Positions 8,372 through 17,896 of a stretch of 64,000 nucleotides of DNA are shown piece by piece. The notes below the pieces were generated by a model. The model saw only the letters and a list, made by a program, of their open reading frames with translations, ran no database searches and had not been told where the DNA came from. Each line of letters begins with the position of its first letter. Position 1 is the stretch's first letter. The stretch is from assembly GCA_910584985.1 (NCBI GenBank), contig CAJUDJ010000006.1, forward strand, positions 1 through 64,000. Reading direction: 5' to 3'. This DNA is from an uncultured Eubacterium sp. (GTDB lineage Bacteria; Bacillota; Clostridia; Oscillospirales; Acutalibacteraceae). The position numbers and the translations under genes were made by a program.

Positions 8372-11300
8372 TTATTCCACAAAAACAACATTTTCACTGC
8401 CCAGAATCCTTGACAATTCCGCAAGCATAGTTTTATTTACATCAACGGTGTTCTGCCGGCCGCGGAATTCATATTTCTTTTCGTCAAGATAATAATAGTA
8501 CACAGGATACATACCGTCAAAAATAGAAGTTATGATTTCCGCCTTTTCTATATTATAATCTGTTCTTGACTGAAAGCGCAGAAACAGGCCGCGTTTTTTA
8601 TGTTCATTTTTCGCCTTGGCTTCGGCATCATTTTCAAATTCCTGTTTCTTATTTAAGCTCGGTGCGCCGCCAATTGTATTTGCAAGCACCTTTGCATCCT
8701 TTTCCTCTTCAAGCGAAAGCGTGCCGGAAACAGTTATAACACTTCCCTGAATCAGAAACTGATTAAACTTTTCAAGCGTATTCGGAAAAACAATAATTTC
8801 AACAGCGCCGAACAAATCCTCTAGTGTTACAAATGCCATATTTGCACCGTTTCTGGTTTGTTTTAAAGTGATTTTGCTTATAATTCCGGCAACGGTAACC
8901 TTATCTGCATCTTTATATCCGGAGTTTATATTTCCGCTGTCCTCAAGCAAATCCACTGTTCTTGCATAGCCCAGCACAGTAATTATATCATCGTATTTGT
9001 CAAGCGGATGGCCTGAAAGATAAAGTCCTGTCATTTCCTTTTCCATCTTCAGAAGTTCTGTTTTTGGAAATTCATCCACCTGCGGCATTTCAAATTCAAA
9101 GCCAAAGGAATGATCATCAGCTGCCAGATCAAAAAATCCCATCTGCCCATACATGGTTTTTCTTCGGTAATCCTCAAGATTGCTCACAAGAGCCGGCAGA
9201 GCCTGAAGCATCGCTCTGCGGTTTGCACCGAGAGAATCAAGCGCACCGCATCTGATAAGGCTTTCCACCGCCCTTCTGTTGAAATGATTTGTCTGAAGCC
9301 TTGAGCAGAAATCAAACAAATCCTTATATTCCCCGTTTTGGCGTTCTTTGATTATATCATTTATAAATTCGGAGCCAAGATTTTTTATTCCAAGAAGTCC
9401 GTAATTTATAACATTTCCGTTTGCAAAAAAGCCTTTAACGGATTTATTGACATCCGGCACAGAAAGCTTTAGCCCAAGCCTTTTGCACTCTGCTATATAT
9501 CTTGCCACCTTATTGGATGAATCCAACACAGAGGTAAGAAGCGCAGCCATAAACTGAGCGGGATAATACCGTTTCATATATGCCGTTCTGTATGCCACAA
9601 GCGCATAGCAGGCGGCATGAGATTTATTAAATGCATATTTGGCAAATTCGGACATCTGATCAAATATCTCATTTGCTGCCTTTTCATCCACCCCGCTTTT
9701 TGAGCAGCCTTCCAGAAAGGTTACCCGTTCAGCTTCCATAACATCCTTTTTCTTTTTGCTCATTGCTCGGCGAACCACATCGGCTCTTCCGTATGAATAT
9801 CCGGCAAGTGAACGAAAAATCTGCATAACCTGTTCCTGATACACCATACAGCCGAAGGTGTCCTTCAGTATCGGCTTCAGAAGCGGTGTGCTGTAGCTCA
9901 CCTTTTCAGGTTTATGCGAATTTTCAATAAATGTGTCTATCTGTTTTGCAGGGCCCGGACGGTAAAGTGAATTTGCCGCAATAAGATGCTCCAGCCTTGT
10001 CGGCTTCAGATTCATAAGCATCTGCTTCATTCCGCTGGATTCAAACTGGAAAACACCCTCTGTCTGCCCGCGGGCAAACAGCTTGTAAACCTCAGGGTCG
10101 TCAATCGGAATATCATCAACTGCTATGCCTGCACATTTTGCCGAATCAGCAAGCACGGTTAATGTGCGCAGCCCGAGAAAGTCCATTTTTAAAAGGCCCA
10201 GTTCCTCAAGCGTTGTCATAATATACTGGGTTACAACCAGTCCGTCATTCGTGGCAAGCGGAACATAAGTGAAAACAGGATCATGTGTAATCACAACGCC
10301 TGCTGCATGGGTGGATGTGTTTCTCGGCATTCCCTCTATCTTGCGTGCCGTTTCAATCAGTTCATTGATTTTGCTGTTTTCCTGCATAAGCGTTCTGAGC
10401 TCTTTTGATTTTTTCACAGCATCGTCTATTGTAATTTTAAATTCGTTCGGCACAAGCTTTGCAACCGTATCAACAGATGCATACGGCATTCCCATTACCC
10501 TGCCCACATCCCGTATAGCAGCTCTTGTCTGAAGCGTTCCGAAGGTTACAATCTGTGCCACATGGTCTGCACCGTATTTCTGCGTTACATAATCAATCAC
10601 TTCCTGCCTGCGTTCATAGCAGAAATCTATATCAAAATCAGGCATGGAAACCCTTTCGGGATTCAGAAAGCGTTCAAAAAGAAGATTATAATGCATCGGG
10701 TCAATATCCGTTATGCCTATACAGTAAGCGGCTATTGAGCCTGCACCTGATCCTCTGCCCGGGCCGACAGGTATGCCCCTTCCCTTTGCATAGGAAACAA
10801 AATCCGCAACGATAAGATAATAATCCGTATATCCCATTTTATTAACGGTGTTAAGCTCGTATTCCAGCCTTTCCGCATATTCGGCAGGCGGATTTTTATA
10901 ACGCTTATAAAATCCGTCATAACAGCATTTTCTGAAATATTCAAAATGATCTTCCCCGTTCGGTGTTGCAAAAAAAGGAAGCTTTGTATTTCCGAATTCA
11001 AAATCAAAGCAGCATTTTTCTGCAATAGTGGCCGTGTTGTCAACCGCCTCGGGAACATCGGAAAAAAGTGCTCTCATTTCTTCTTCCGATTTCAGATAAA
11101 ACTCCTCGGAATGAAATTCAAGCCCGGTATCCTCTCCCAGAATATGGTTAGTTGCAATACAGATCAGCACCTGCTGAATTTTACTGTCCTGCTGTTCAAT
11201 ATAATGCACATCATTTGTTGCAGTCAGGGGAATATCTGTTTCTGCAGAAAGGCGTTTTAAGCCTTCTTTAACAGTTCTCTGTTCCTCAAGCCCGTGATCC

Positions 11301-11821
11301 TGTATTTCAAGATAATAATTATCAGCCCCGAAAACATCCCTGTACCAAAGGGCAGTCCGCTTTGCCTCCTCATAATCCTTTCTTAACAGTGCCTGCGGAA
11401 TTTCACCGGCAAGGCAGGCAGAAAGGCACAGAAGCCCATCATGATATTTTTCAAGAATATCATGATCCACCCTTGGCTTATAATAATATCCTTCTGTAAA
11501 AGACATTGAAACAAGCTTTATCAGATTTCTATATCCCGTTTCATTCCGGCAAAGAAGAATAAGATGGTTATAATCCTTATCAAGCACCTTTTCCTTATCA
11601 AAGCGTGTTCTCGGCGCCACATAGACCTCGCAGCCGATAATCGGCTTTATTCCGTTTCTTTTGCAGGCCTTGTAAAAATCAACAGCCCCATACATATTAC
11701 CATGGTCAGTAACAGCAAGGGACTGCATGCCGAGCTCTTTTGCTTTCAGAACAAGCTGCTCTATGCGGCAGGCACCGTCAAGCAGGGAAAATTCAGTATG
11801 AACATGAAGATGAGTAAACAT
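8372..11821 (-). CDS. dnaE: DNA polymerase III alpha subunit, DnaE type
   Basis: In PolC-containing Firmicutes DnaE extends RNA primers on the lagging strand before handing over to PolC. The 1149-residue product starts with a PHP domain (HLHVHTEFSLLDGACR, then VTDHGNMYG). The catalytic palm contains GPGRGSGAGS near 350 and PDFDIDF near 397. The tandem helix-hairpin-helix region lies near 830-880, and a C-terminal OB fold near 985-1060 (VTVAGIISKITLKQTRNG). I start at the ATG at 11821, 7 bases after GGGAGG; a GTG three codons earlier overlaps that site. No DnaQ-like exonuclease is fused. It follows whiA closely and precedes pfkA. Confidence 0.96.
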   Translation of the reverse strand: MFTHLHVHTEFSLLDGACRIEQLVLKAKELGMQSLAVTDHGNMYGAVDFYKACKRNGIKPIIGCEVYVAPRTRFDKEKVLDKDYNHLILLCRNETGYRNLIKLVSMSFTEGYYYKPRVDHDILEKYHDGLLCLSACLAGEIPQALLRKDYEEAKRTALWYRDVFGADNYYLEIQDHGLEEQRTVKEGLKRLSAETDIPLTATNDVHYIEQQDSKIQQVLICIATNHILGEDTGLEFHSEEFYLKSEEEMRALFSDVPEAVDNTATIAEKCCFDFEFGNTKLPFFATPNGEDHFEYFRKCCYDGFYKRYKNPPAEYAERLEYELNTVNKMGYTDYYLIVADFVSYAKGRGIPVGPGRGSGAGSIAAYCIGITDIDPMHYNLLFERFLNPERVSMPDFDIDFCYERRQEVIDYVTQKYGADHVAQIVTFGTLQTRAAIRDVGRVMGMPYASVDTVAKLVPNEFKITIDDAVKKSKELRTLMQENSKINELIETARKIEGMPRNTSTHAAGVVITHDPVFTYVPLATNDGLVVTQYIMTTLEELGLLKMDFLGLRTLTVLADSAKCAGIAVDDIPIDDPEVYKLFARGQTEGVFQFESSGMKQMLMNLKPTRLEHLIAANSLYRPGPAKQIDTFIENSHKPEKVSYSTPLLKPILKDTFGCMVYQEQVMQIFRSLAGYSYGRADVVRRAMSKKKKDVMEAERVTFLEGCSKSGVDEKAANEIFDQMSEFAKYAFNKSHAACYALVAYRTAYMKRYYPAQFMAALLTSVLDSSNKVARYIAECKRLGLKLSVPDVNKSVKGFFANGNVINYGLLGIKNLGSEFINDIIKERQNGEYKDLFDFCSRLQTNHFNRRAVESLIRCGALDSLGANRRAMLQALPALVSNLEDYRRKTMYGQMGFFDLAADDHSFGFEFEMPQVDEFPKTELLKMEKEMTGLYLSGHPLDKYDDIITVLGYARTVDLLEDSGNINSGYKDADKVTVAGIISKITLKQTRNGANMAFVTLEDLFGAVEIIVFPNTLEKFNQFLIQGSVITVSGTLSLEEEKDAKVLANTIGGAPSLNKKQEFENDAEAKAKNEHKKRGLFLRFQSRTDYNIEKAEIITSIFDGMYPVYYYYLDEKKYEFRGRQNTVDVNKTMLAELSRILGSENVVFVE

Positions 11822-11847
11822 AAACGGCACCTCCCGTCTTTCTTAAT

Positions 11848-12738
11848 TTAAAGTTCGTTTGCAATATCAACTATTCTTTTTAATCTGTGGTTTACACCGC
11901 TTCTGCTGAGCGGAGGACTGCACATTTCCGCAAGCTCTGAAAGGCTTAAATCGGAATTCTCATATCTGATTTCAGCAAGCGTTTCCAGATTTTCGGGCAG
12001 ATATTCCCTGCCTTTTGTGTTCCAAATTTTTTCGATTGCCTTTATTTGCACGGCGGCTGCATTCACCATTTTATTTATATTCGCCGTTTCACAGTTTGCC
12101 TTTCTGTTTGCCCTGTTTCTGAAATCCTTAACGATTTTAATATTCATCATTTCAAACATGGCGGATGATGCACCCATAAGATAAAGGCAGTCCTCTATGG
12201 ATTCGCTTTCCTTGAAATAAACAACATTATAGCCGTGGCGGTATGTGTATTTCGGTTTCAGTTCCATTTCTTCAATAAGTGTAAAAAGACTTTTGGAAAG
12301 ATTAAGATAAGGCACCGTGAATTCCAGATGATAATCCTTTTCAGGTGCCGAAACTGTGCCGCAGGACAAAAAAGCACCTGCCATAAAAGCATGCGCACAG
12401 TTTTCACAGTCAAAATTGGAATGATTGATTTTAAGGCTTGCAAAGCCGCTGTGCCCAAAGGATTTAAACAGCTTTGCCGCATCATTTCCTTCAGCCACAG
12501 AAACCGTAATACTTCTGCCGTGAGGAGATTTTTTCACTGTGCTTTTAATGTTGAAAAGTTCTTTTAAAAGTTCGCTGTAAAGAAGCGCTATATTTTCATT
12601 TTCCGTTTGCAGCGAAGCACTTTTCTCTGAAAAGATTTTGCCGAAAATACACATGCCGTAAAGCATGGATTTTTTACAGCAGGAAGCCTCATATTCAGTT
12701 TTTACAAGTTCATTTTTAACCTGCATTGAAAATGACAT
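11848..12738 (-). CDS. whiA: WhiA DNA-binding regulator
   Basis: WhiA combines an N-terminal degenerate LAGLIDADG homing-endonuclease-like fold with a C-terminal helix-turn-helix. In actinobacteria it is a sporulation transcription factor; in Firmicutes it influences cell division and chromosome segregation. The 296-residue product begins MSFSMQVKNELVKTE, typical for the family, and ends in a helix-turn-helix stretch rich in LSELAEMC and SRSGVNHRLKRI. The ATG at 12738 follows AGGTG; a GTG two codons earlier is less likely. It follows rapZ by 8 bp; the yvcK gene usually found between them is absent. Confidence 0.95.
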   Translation of the reverse strand: MSFSMQVKNELVKTEYEASCCKKSMLYGMCIFGKIFSEKSASLQTENENIALLYSELLKELFNIKSTVKKSPHGRSITVSVAEGNDAAKLFKSFGHSGFASLKINHSNFDCENCAHAFMAGAFLSCGTVSAPEKDYHLEFTVPYLNLSKSLFTLIEEMELKPKYTYRHGYNVVYFKESESIEDCLYLMGASSAMFEMMNIKIVKDFRNRANRKANCETANINKMVNAAAVQIKAIEKIWNTKGREYLPENLETLAEIRYENSDLSLSELAEMCSPPLSRSGVNHRLKRIVDIANEL

Positions 12739-12746
12739 TTCCACAC

Positions 12747-13619
12747 CTATCTTCTGCTTATATCCCTGTGGTTTACAGAAACATTATCCCATCGGCTGCA
12801 AAAATGATTTTTAAGTTCTTCGGCAATTGCAACAGAACGGTGATTTCCGCCGGTGCAGCCAATGGCAATAACAATCTGGCTTTTTCCTTCTTTTATGTAA
12901 AGCGGATTCAGAAAATCCAGCATATCTATCAGCTTTTCAAGCAACTCATTTGATTCCTTAAATGAAAAAACATAATTGCTTACATCCTTATCCAGCCCTG
13001 TTTTTGTTCTTAGATTTTCCACCCAGTAAGGATTCGGCAGACATCTTACATCAATAACAAAATCTGCTTCTGCCGGAATACCGTGTTTAAACCCAAAGGA
13101 GACCACATGGATGTTCATAATTTCCCTGTCTGTTCCGAGAAGAAGCTGTGTAAGCCTGTCCCTTAACTGATTGCCGGACATATCCGAAGTGTCGATAATA
13201 TAATCCGAAAGCATGCGCACCGAGGACAGAAGCTCTCTTTCATAGGCAAGCGCATGAGAAATATCGCCGTTAAAGCGGTCTGAAAACGGATGCTTTCTTC
13301 TTGTAAGCTTATAACGCTTCAATGCAATATGCGTTTTAATATCCAGATAAAGCACTTTTATATCATAATTAAATCGTTCTTTCTGATGAAGCACTTCCAC
13401 AAGCGAATCAAAATTTTCCGTGGATCTTATATCCATAACAATGGCAATTTTGCTTCTTTCGCTTTTGCTTTCAATCAATTCAAGAAAAGTATCAAGAAGC
13501 AACGGAGGCATATTATCAACACAATAATATCCTATATCCTCCATAAAACCGACAGCAGTTGATTTTCCTGCGCCCGATACACCCGTAACTATAACTAATT
13601 CTTTTTTCCCGTTCATCAT
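12747..13619 (-). CDS. rapZ: RapZ/YvcJ nucleotide-binding RNase adapter
   Basis: This P-loop protein family acts as an RNase E adapter controlling amino-sugar synthesis in enterobacteria; in Bacillus (YvcJ) it binds and hydrolyses nucleotides and affects competence. The 290-residue product has Walker A GVSGAGKST at residues 13-21 and the C-terminal RapZ domain with GCTGGNHRSVAIAE near 257-270. The start overlaps the murB stop as ATGA, indicating translational coupling; two ATG codons in a row are present. Its place between murB and whiA is conserved in Clostridia. Confidence 0.95.
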   Translation of the reverse strand: MMNGKKELVIVTGVSGAGKSTAVGFMEDIGYYCVDNMPPLLLDTFLELIESKSERSKIAIVMDIRSTENFDSLVEVLHQKERFNYDIKVLYLDIKTHIALKRYKLTRRKHPFSDRFNGDISHALAYERELLSSVRMLSDYIIDTSDMSGNQLRDRLTQLLLGTDREIMNIHVVSFGFKHGIPAEADFVIDVRCLPNPYWVENLRTKTGLDKDVSNYVFSFKESNELLEKLIDMLDFLNPLYIKEGKSQIVIAIGCTGGNHRSVAIAEELKNHFCSRWDNVSVNHRDISRR

Positions 13620-14515
13620 TCCGTTACCCTTATTTCCATTTCCAGCTTAACGCCTTTTTGTTTTAAAACTGTTTCACTGCATATGCTGCAAAGCTTTAAT
13701 ATATCACTGCAGGTTGCATTCCCTTTATTGATTACAAAGCCTGCATGCTTTTCGCTTATCTGTGCGCCGCCAACTGTTTTTCCTTTCAGTCCGCATTCCT
13801 CAATCAGTGCACCTGCGAAAAAGCCCTGCGGTCTTTTAAAGGTTGAACCTGCGCTTGGATATTCAAGCGGCTGCTTCTCTTTCCTTCGCTGAAGGAAATC
13901 ATCCATTGCAGCTTTTATCTCTTCCTTATTTCCTTTTTTTAATTTAAGATAAAGTCCTGTAACAACAGAACCGTTATCATAATATGCCGAATGGCGGTAA
14001 GAAAGCTGCATAGCATCACCCTGCAAAAAGCCGATGTTTCCGTTTTTATCAATATGCCTGCACTTATAAAGCACATCCTTCATTTCTCCGCCGTAAGCAC
14101 CTGCATTCATAAATGCCGCACCGCCGCAGGAACCCGGAATACCATAAGCAAATTCAAGCCCGGAAAGGCTGTGTTCCAGTGCAAATCTGCAAAGCTTCAT
14201 CAGTGATGCCCCGCTTTGTGCAAAAACAGTTTCATCATCCTGCAGACTTATATCGGAAAAATCATTTGAAAAGCACATCACGCAGGCATCTATACCGTTG
14301 TCGGAAACAAGAAGATTGGAACCGTTTCCGATTACAATCAACCTTATACCAAGCCTGCTGCAACATTTCACGATTTCGGCAGCACATTCCTCACTGCCGG
14401 GAAAAACCATAACAGCCGCATTTCCACCCACCTTAAAAGTGGTATGATTTTTCATAGGTTCATTTTCAGCATATTTTATATTGCTTTCTTCTAAAAATTC
14501 TATCAGCCGTGTCAA
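13616..14515 (-). CDS. murB: UDP-N-acetylenolpyruvoylglucosamine reductase
   Basis: MurB reduces the enolpyruvyl group of UDP-GlcNAc-enolpyruvate with NADPH and FAD to give UDP-MurNAc for peptidoglycan. The 299-residue product has the FAD-binding motifs NHTTFKVGG (residues about 23-31) and GNGSNLLVSD, the substrate loop around GIPGSCGGAAFMNAGAYGGE, and the C-terminal YPSAGSTFKRP and HAGFVINKGNAT motifs of type II MurB. I place the start at a TTG (14515) with GGTGAT upstream. The open frame continues upstream to an ATG at 14569, but that would overlap glk by 44 bp and add non-conserved residues. Confidence 0.94.
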   Translation of the reverse strand: MTRLIEFLEESNIKYAENEPMKNHTTFKVGGNAAVMVFPGSEECAAEIVKCCSRLGIRLIVIGNGSNLLVSDNGIDACVMCFSNDFSDISLQDDETVFAQSGASLMKLCRFALEHSLSGLEFAYGIPGSCGGAAFMNAGAYGGEMKDVLYKCRHIDKNGNIGFLQGDAMQLSYRHSAYYDNGSVVTGLYLKLKKGNKEEIKAAMDDFLQRRKEKQPLEYPSAGSTFKRPQGFFAGALIEECGLKGKTVGGAQISEKHAGFVINKGNATCSDILKLCSICSETVLKQKGVKLEMEIRVTE

Positions 14516-14525
14516 AATATCACCA

Positions 14526-15476
14526 TTAACCAACGGATCCGAGAATTGCCGCGCCGATAATGCCGGCATCGTTTCCGAGCTCCGCTCTTAAAATTTTCGT
14601 CTGTATTTTACTGTGAATTGAATATCTCTCTGCATGAACATATCTGTTAAGAGGTTTCATAAGTGTATCCCCCTCATTGCAGATACCGCCGCCGATGCAT
14701 ATAATTTCCGGCTGAAGTGCATTTACAATATTAATCAGGCCGCATGCAACATACTTGATATAATTGTTTACCACCTTTATACCTGCAATATCGCCCTTTC
14801 TCATTGCATCAAAAGCAGTTCTTCCGCTTACCTTGCCTTCCTGTTCGGCAATTTCATGCATAACGGAATCCGGATATTCTTTCATGGCGTCCTTTGTCTG
14901 GCGGATCAGCGCTGTTGCCGAAGCATAAGCCTCCCAGCAGCCTTTTCTGCCGCAGGTGCATTCCGCACCGTCCACCACAATAACGGTATGGCCGCATTCG
15001 CCGCCCGCTGCGTTGACACCTGTAACAAGCTTGCCGTCAACAATAACACCTGAACCTACACCCGTGCCGAGTGTTACCGCAACAAAGTTCTTTGAACCGT
15101 GGCCGCAGCCTGCATATGCCTCGCCGAGTGCAGCACAGTTGGCATCATTCGCAACAAAAACAGGTATATCGCCAAGGCGTTCCTTTAACATTTCCCTTGC
15201 AGGAACATTATTGAAGCCAAGATTATTTGCATATTCAATAACACCGCTATCATTTACGGTACCCGGAGTGCCCATTCCGATAGAAGCGATATCCTTTATG
15301 GTTACCCCTGCCTTTTCCATTGCTTCACGGCAAATCTTTGCAATGTCATCAAAAATTTCTTCTGCAGTGCGCGGTGTGTTTGTCGGTGTTTTTCCTGTGC
15401 TGATGATTTTGTATTCCTCGTTCACTACTGAAGCAACAATATTTGTGCCTCCCAAATCAATTCCTAAATTCAACAT
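14526..15476 (-). CDS. glk: ROK-family glucokinase
   Basis: This enzyme phosphorylates glucose with ATP. The 316-residue product opens with MLNLGIDLGGTNIVA (phosphate-binding DxGGT). It keeps the catalytic aspartate in FVANDANCAALGEA (about 112-125), the GTGVGSGVI loop, and the ROK zinc motif CTCGRKGCWE near 175-184. It lies 20 bp after hprK and just before murB, in a group tied to carbon flow. The family also contains repressors, but no helix-turn-helix precedes the kinase domain here, so kinase function is favoured. Confidence 0.93.
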   Translation of the reverse strand: MLNLGIDLGGTNIVASVVNEEYKIISTGKTPTNTPRTAEEIFDDIAKICREAMEKAGVTIKDIASIGMGTPGTVNDSGVIEYANNLGFNNVPAREMLKERLGDIPVFVANDANCAALGEAYAGCGHGSKNFVAVTLGTGVGSGVIVDGKLVTGVNAAGGECGHTVIVVDGAECTCGRKGCWEAYASATALIRQTKDAMKEYPDSVMHEIAEQEGKVSGRTAFDAMRKGDIAGIKVVNNYIKYVACGLINIVNALQPEIICIGGGICNEGDTLMKPLNRYVHAERYSIHSKIQTKILRAELGNDAGIIGAAILGSVG

Positions 15477-15496
15477 AATCTTATTCCTCCTTTTAT

Positions 15497-16462
15497 TTAT
15501 GAATTATGCCATATTTCAAGCTCTTTTTCGCCGGGCTCAATATCTTCCATACCAAGCCCTACCATAAGCTCTCTTGCCGCATTATAGCCCATTTTTTTCT
15601 GGCGGTTGTTCATTGCGGCGGTTTCAATGATAATTGCAAGATTTCTGCCGGGATTAACGGGAATCGTTATAACAGGAACCTTAACCTCCAATATTTTCGT
15701 ATATTCATTATCAAGCCCGAGCCGATCATAAGCCTTTGTGGAATCCCAAGGTTCAAGCTGAATAACCATATCAATCTTTTCCGAAACCTTAACTGCACCC
15801 ATACCGAAAAGGCGGCGGGCATTAATCATGCCGATACCCCTCAGCTCAATAAAATGGCGGATATTATTCGGCGAAGAGCCGATAAGCGTATGATCATCAA
15901 CCTTACGGATTTCAACCGCATCATCGGCAATAAAGCGATGCCCCCTCTTAATAAGCTCAACTGCGGTTTCCGATTTTCCCGCACCGCTTTCACCTATGAT
16001 AAGAACGCCTTCGCCGTAAACCTCACAGAATACACCGTGGCGGGTTATTCTGGGAGCAAGACTTGCATTCAGATACTGTATAAGCGTGGCAAGGAACGGC
16101 GATGTTTCCTCGTTCGTGCGGAGAAGCGGAACTTTATATTTTTCACTTGCTTCAATAAAATATTCCGGTATTTCAATTCCCCGTGTGATTACAGCCGCTG
16201 CCGGATGAAGCCCCAGCCAGGAGCTGAGCGCTTTTTCCTGCTCTGCTTTTTCCATGTTCTGAAGAAAGCTGAATTCCGTCCACCCCAGAATCTGGATGCG
16301 AAGCGGATCAAAATAATCCGTATACCCCATAAGCACAACGCCCGGGCGGTTTATTTCATTGGTTGTAATTAAAATATCGTTTGCTGCCTTAGGAAGATAA
16401 ATCACCTCTAAAGAGTGGGTATCAATAATCTTCTCCAGAGAAACCGAATAACTTGCAGCCAT
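15497..16462 (-). CDS. hprK: HPr kinase/phosphorylase
   Basis: HprK phosphorylates or dephosphorylates Ser46 of HPr according to fructose-1,6-bisphosphate and ATP or phosphate levels, setting CcpA-mediated carbon catabolite control in Firmicutes. The 321-residue product has the N-terminal HprK domain and a C-terminal kinase domain with Walker A GESGAGKSET near residue 155, and the family signature around ELRGIGMINARRLFG near 203-217. The ATG at 16462 follows AGGAGG by 6 bases. It is the first gene of the hprK-glk-murB-rapZ-whiA-dnaE string, and the link to pfkA in the same string fits metabolic control. Confidence 0.97.
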   Translation of the reverse strand: MAASYSVSLEKIIDTHSLEVIYLPKAANDILITTNEINRPGVVLMGYTDYFDPLRIQILGWTEFSFLQNMEKAEQEKALSSWLGLHPAAAVITRGIEIPEYFIEASEKYKVPLLRTNEETSPFLATLIQYLNASLAPRITRHGVFCEVYGEGVLIIGESGAGKSETAVELIKRGHRFIADDAVEIRKVDDHTLIGSSPNNIRHFIELRGIGMINARRLFGMGAVKVSEKIDMVIQLEPWDSTKAYDRLGLDNEYTKILEVKVPVITIPVNPGRNLAIIIETAAMNNRQKKMGYNAARELMVGLGMEDIEPGEKELEIWHNS

Positions 16463-16492
16463 TTCTTCCCTCCTAATAATTATATATTTTTT

Positions 16493-16522
16493 ATTATATA
16501 ATATTCGGCAGCAAAAAAGCAA
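16493..16522 (-). promoter_or_regulatory. Candidate promoter of the hprK operon
   Basis: TTGCTT (16517-16522) and TATAAT (16493-16498) on the minus strand with an 18-bp spacer, about 30 bp before hprK. A second TATAAT-like hexamer lies closer to the gene, so the exact -10 is uncertain. Confidence 0.5.
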
Positions 16523-16573
16523 TATTTAAAAACACTTTTTCGTTAATTAATTATTAATATTCTGCACAAAAGA

Positions 16574-16602
16574 TTTACATTCAGCCTGAATTGTGGTATA
16601 AA
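16574..16602 (+). promoter_or_regulatory. Candidate sigma-A promoter of the glycosyltransferase gene
   Basis: TTTACA (16574-16579) and TATAAA (16597-16602) are 17 bp apart, about 50 bp before the start at 16656, and divergent from the hprK promoter. Confidence 0.65.
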
Positions 16603-16655
16603 TTATAGTGAAATTTTATGCTTTAAAATTATTTTCTGTATTTTTAGGAGAATTT

Positions 16656-17855
16656 ATGGATAAAAAATACAAAATAGCCGTTGGAACAGACGCATTTCCG
16701 CCCACCACGGACGGAATAAGCAATGTTGCACAAAGCTATGCAGATATATTGAACAAGCATTTCTGCGATGCGGTGATTATTACACCGAAAAACCCGAATC
16801 AGCAGGATAAAAAATATCCGTATGAAATTTTCAGATATAAAAGCTGGTGGATTCCTTCCAGAGAAGGTTACAGCATTGGCTGGCCTTTCAAGGAAGCGTT
16901 AAGCTATGAAATCATCAACAAAAATTTTGATTTGCTTCACAGCCATGCACCGCTTGCCACAAGCTATTATTTCAGGCTTGTAAACAGAAAAAAGCGCATT
17001 CCCACCGTGCTTACATACCACACAAAATATGAATATGACATTGAAAAAAGAGTTCCAACAAAATGGGCAAAGGATTTTGCACGCCGCTTCATACTCAACA
17101 ATATCAATTCGGCAGATGAGGTATGGGTAACAAGCAACGGTTCGGCAGAAAGCCTCAGAAAACTCGGTTATACCGGGGATTATGTTCTGATGCCGAATGG
17201 CTGTGATATGCCAAGAAAAGATGTTGACCCGGAATGCATTAAACAGATTAAGCAAAAGCACAATATACCGGATACTGTGCCCGTATTTATTTATGCAGGG
17301 CGGATGATCTGGTATAAAAATATACAGTATGTTTTGGAAGCATGCAGAATTTTAAAGCAGAAGGGCAAGGATTTCCGCCTGATTATGCTTGGCTTCGGCG
17401 CAGATGAAACGGCAATAAAATTCCGCTACAAGCGCCTTGGAATTTCAGATAAAATCGTATGGGCAGGAAAAGTTCTGGACAGAGAACTGCTGCAGCAGTA
17501 TTACGCAGCTTCGGATTTGCTTCTTTTCCCGTCTACCTTTGATACAAACGGATTGGTTGTAAGGGAAGCCGCTTCCTGCGCAACGCCTGCGCTGCTGATT
17601 GAAAATTCCTGTGCAGCAGAAGGCATTGAAAACAATGTAACGGGATTTTTATGCAGAGAAACCTCCGAAAGCATTGCAGAAACACTGCTTTCGGTTATGC
17701 ATAACAAAGAACTTATGAAAGCCACAGGCAAAAATGCACAGGAAAAAATTTACATAAGCTGGGCCGAAGCAGTTGAAAAAGCATATGAACGGTATAAAAT
17801 CGTTATAAACAATTTCTATTCTGACAACAAACAGAATGATGAATACAAATACTGA
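16656..17855 (+). CDS. GT4-family glycosyltransferase
   Basis: The 399-residue product has the two-domain GT-B layout of family 4. The N-terminal domain (about 1-195) has TDAFPPTTDGISNV and the acceptor-side SHAPLATSYYFRL. The C-terminal nucleotide-sugar domain has FIYAGRMIWYKN near 212-223 and the EX7E-type signature region around FPSTFDTNGLVVREAASC near 293-310. Related proteins make glucosyl-diacylglycerol membrane glycolipids or modify surface polysaccharides; I cannot choose the acceptor. No signal peptide is seen. AGGAG lies 5 bases before ATG. It is a single-gene plus-strand unit ending at the shared terminator at 17857-17890. Confidence 0.88.
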   Translation: MDKKYKIAVGTDAFPPTTDGISNVAQSYADILNKHFCDAVIITPKNPNQQDKKYPYEIFRYKSWWIPSREGYSIGWPFKEALSYEIINKNFDLLHSHAPLATSYYFRLVNRKKRIPTVLTYHTKYEYDIEKRVPTKWAKDFARRFILNNINSADEVWVTSNGSAESLRKLGYTGDYVLMPNGCDMPRKDVDPECIKQIKQKHNIPDTVPVFIYAGRMIWYKNIQYVLEACRILKQKGKDFRLIMLGFGADETAIKFRYKRLGISDKIVWAGKVLDRELLQQYYAASDLLLFPSTFDTNGLVVREAASCATPALLIENSCAAEGIENNVTGFLCRETSESIAETLLSVMHNKELMKATGKNAQEKIYISWAEAVEKAYERYKIVINNFYSDNKQNDEYKY

Positions 17856-17856
17856 T

Positions 17857-17890
17857 AAAAAAAGCGCTGATTTTTAATCAGCGCTTTTTT
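17857..17890. terminator. Bidirectional terminator between the glycosyltransferase and nrdR
   Basis: A near-perfect stem of AAAAAAGCGCTGATT with AATCAGCGCTTTTTT around a short T loop has a T-run on each strand. It serves both convergent genes. Confidence 0.95.
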
Positions 17891-17896
17891 ATTCTG

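Noticed and set aside
15506..16372. 288-codon plus-strand frame
   Set aside because: Antisense to hprK, whose motifs are clear; the translation shows no family features.
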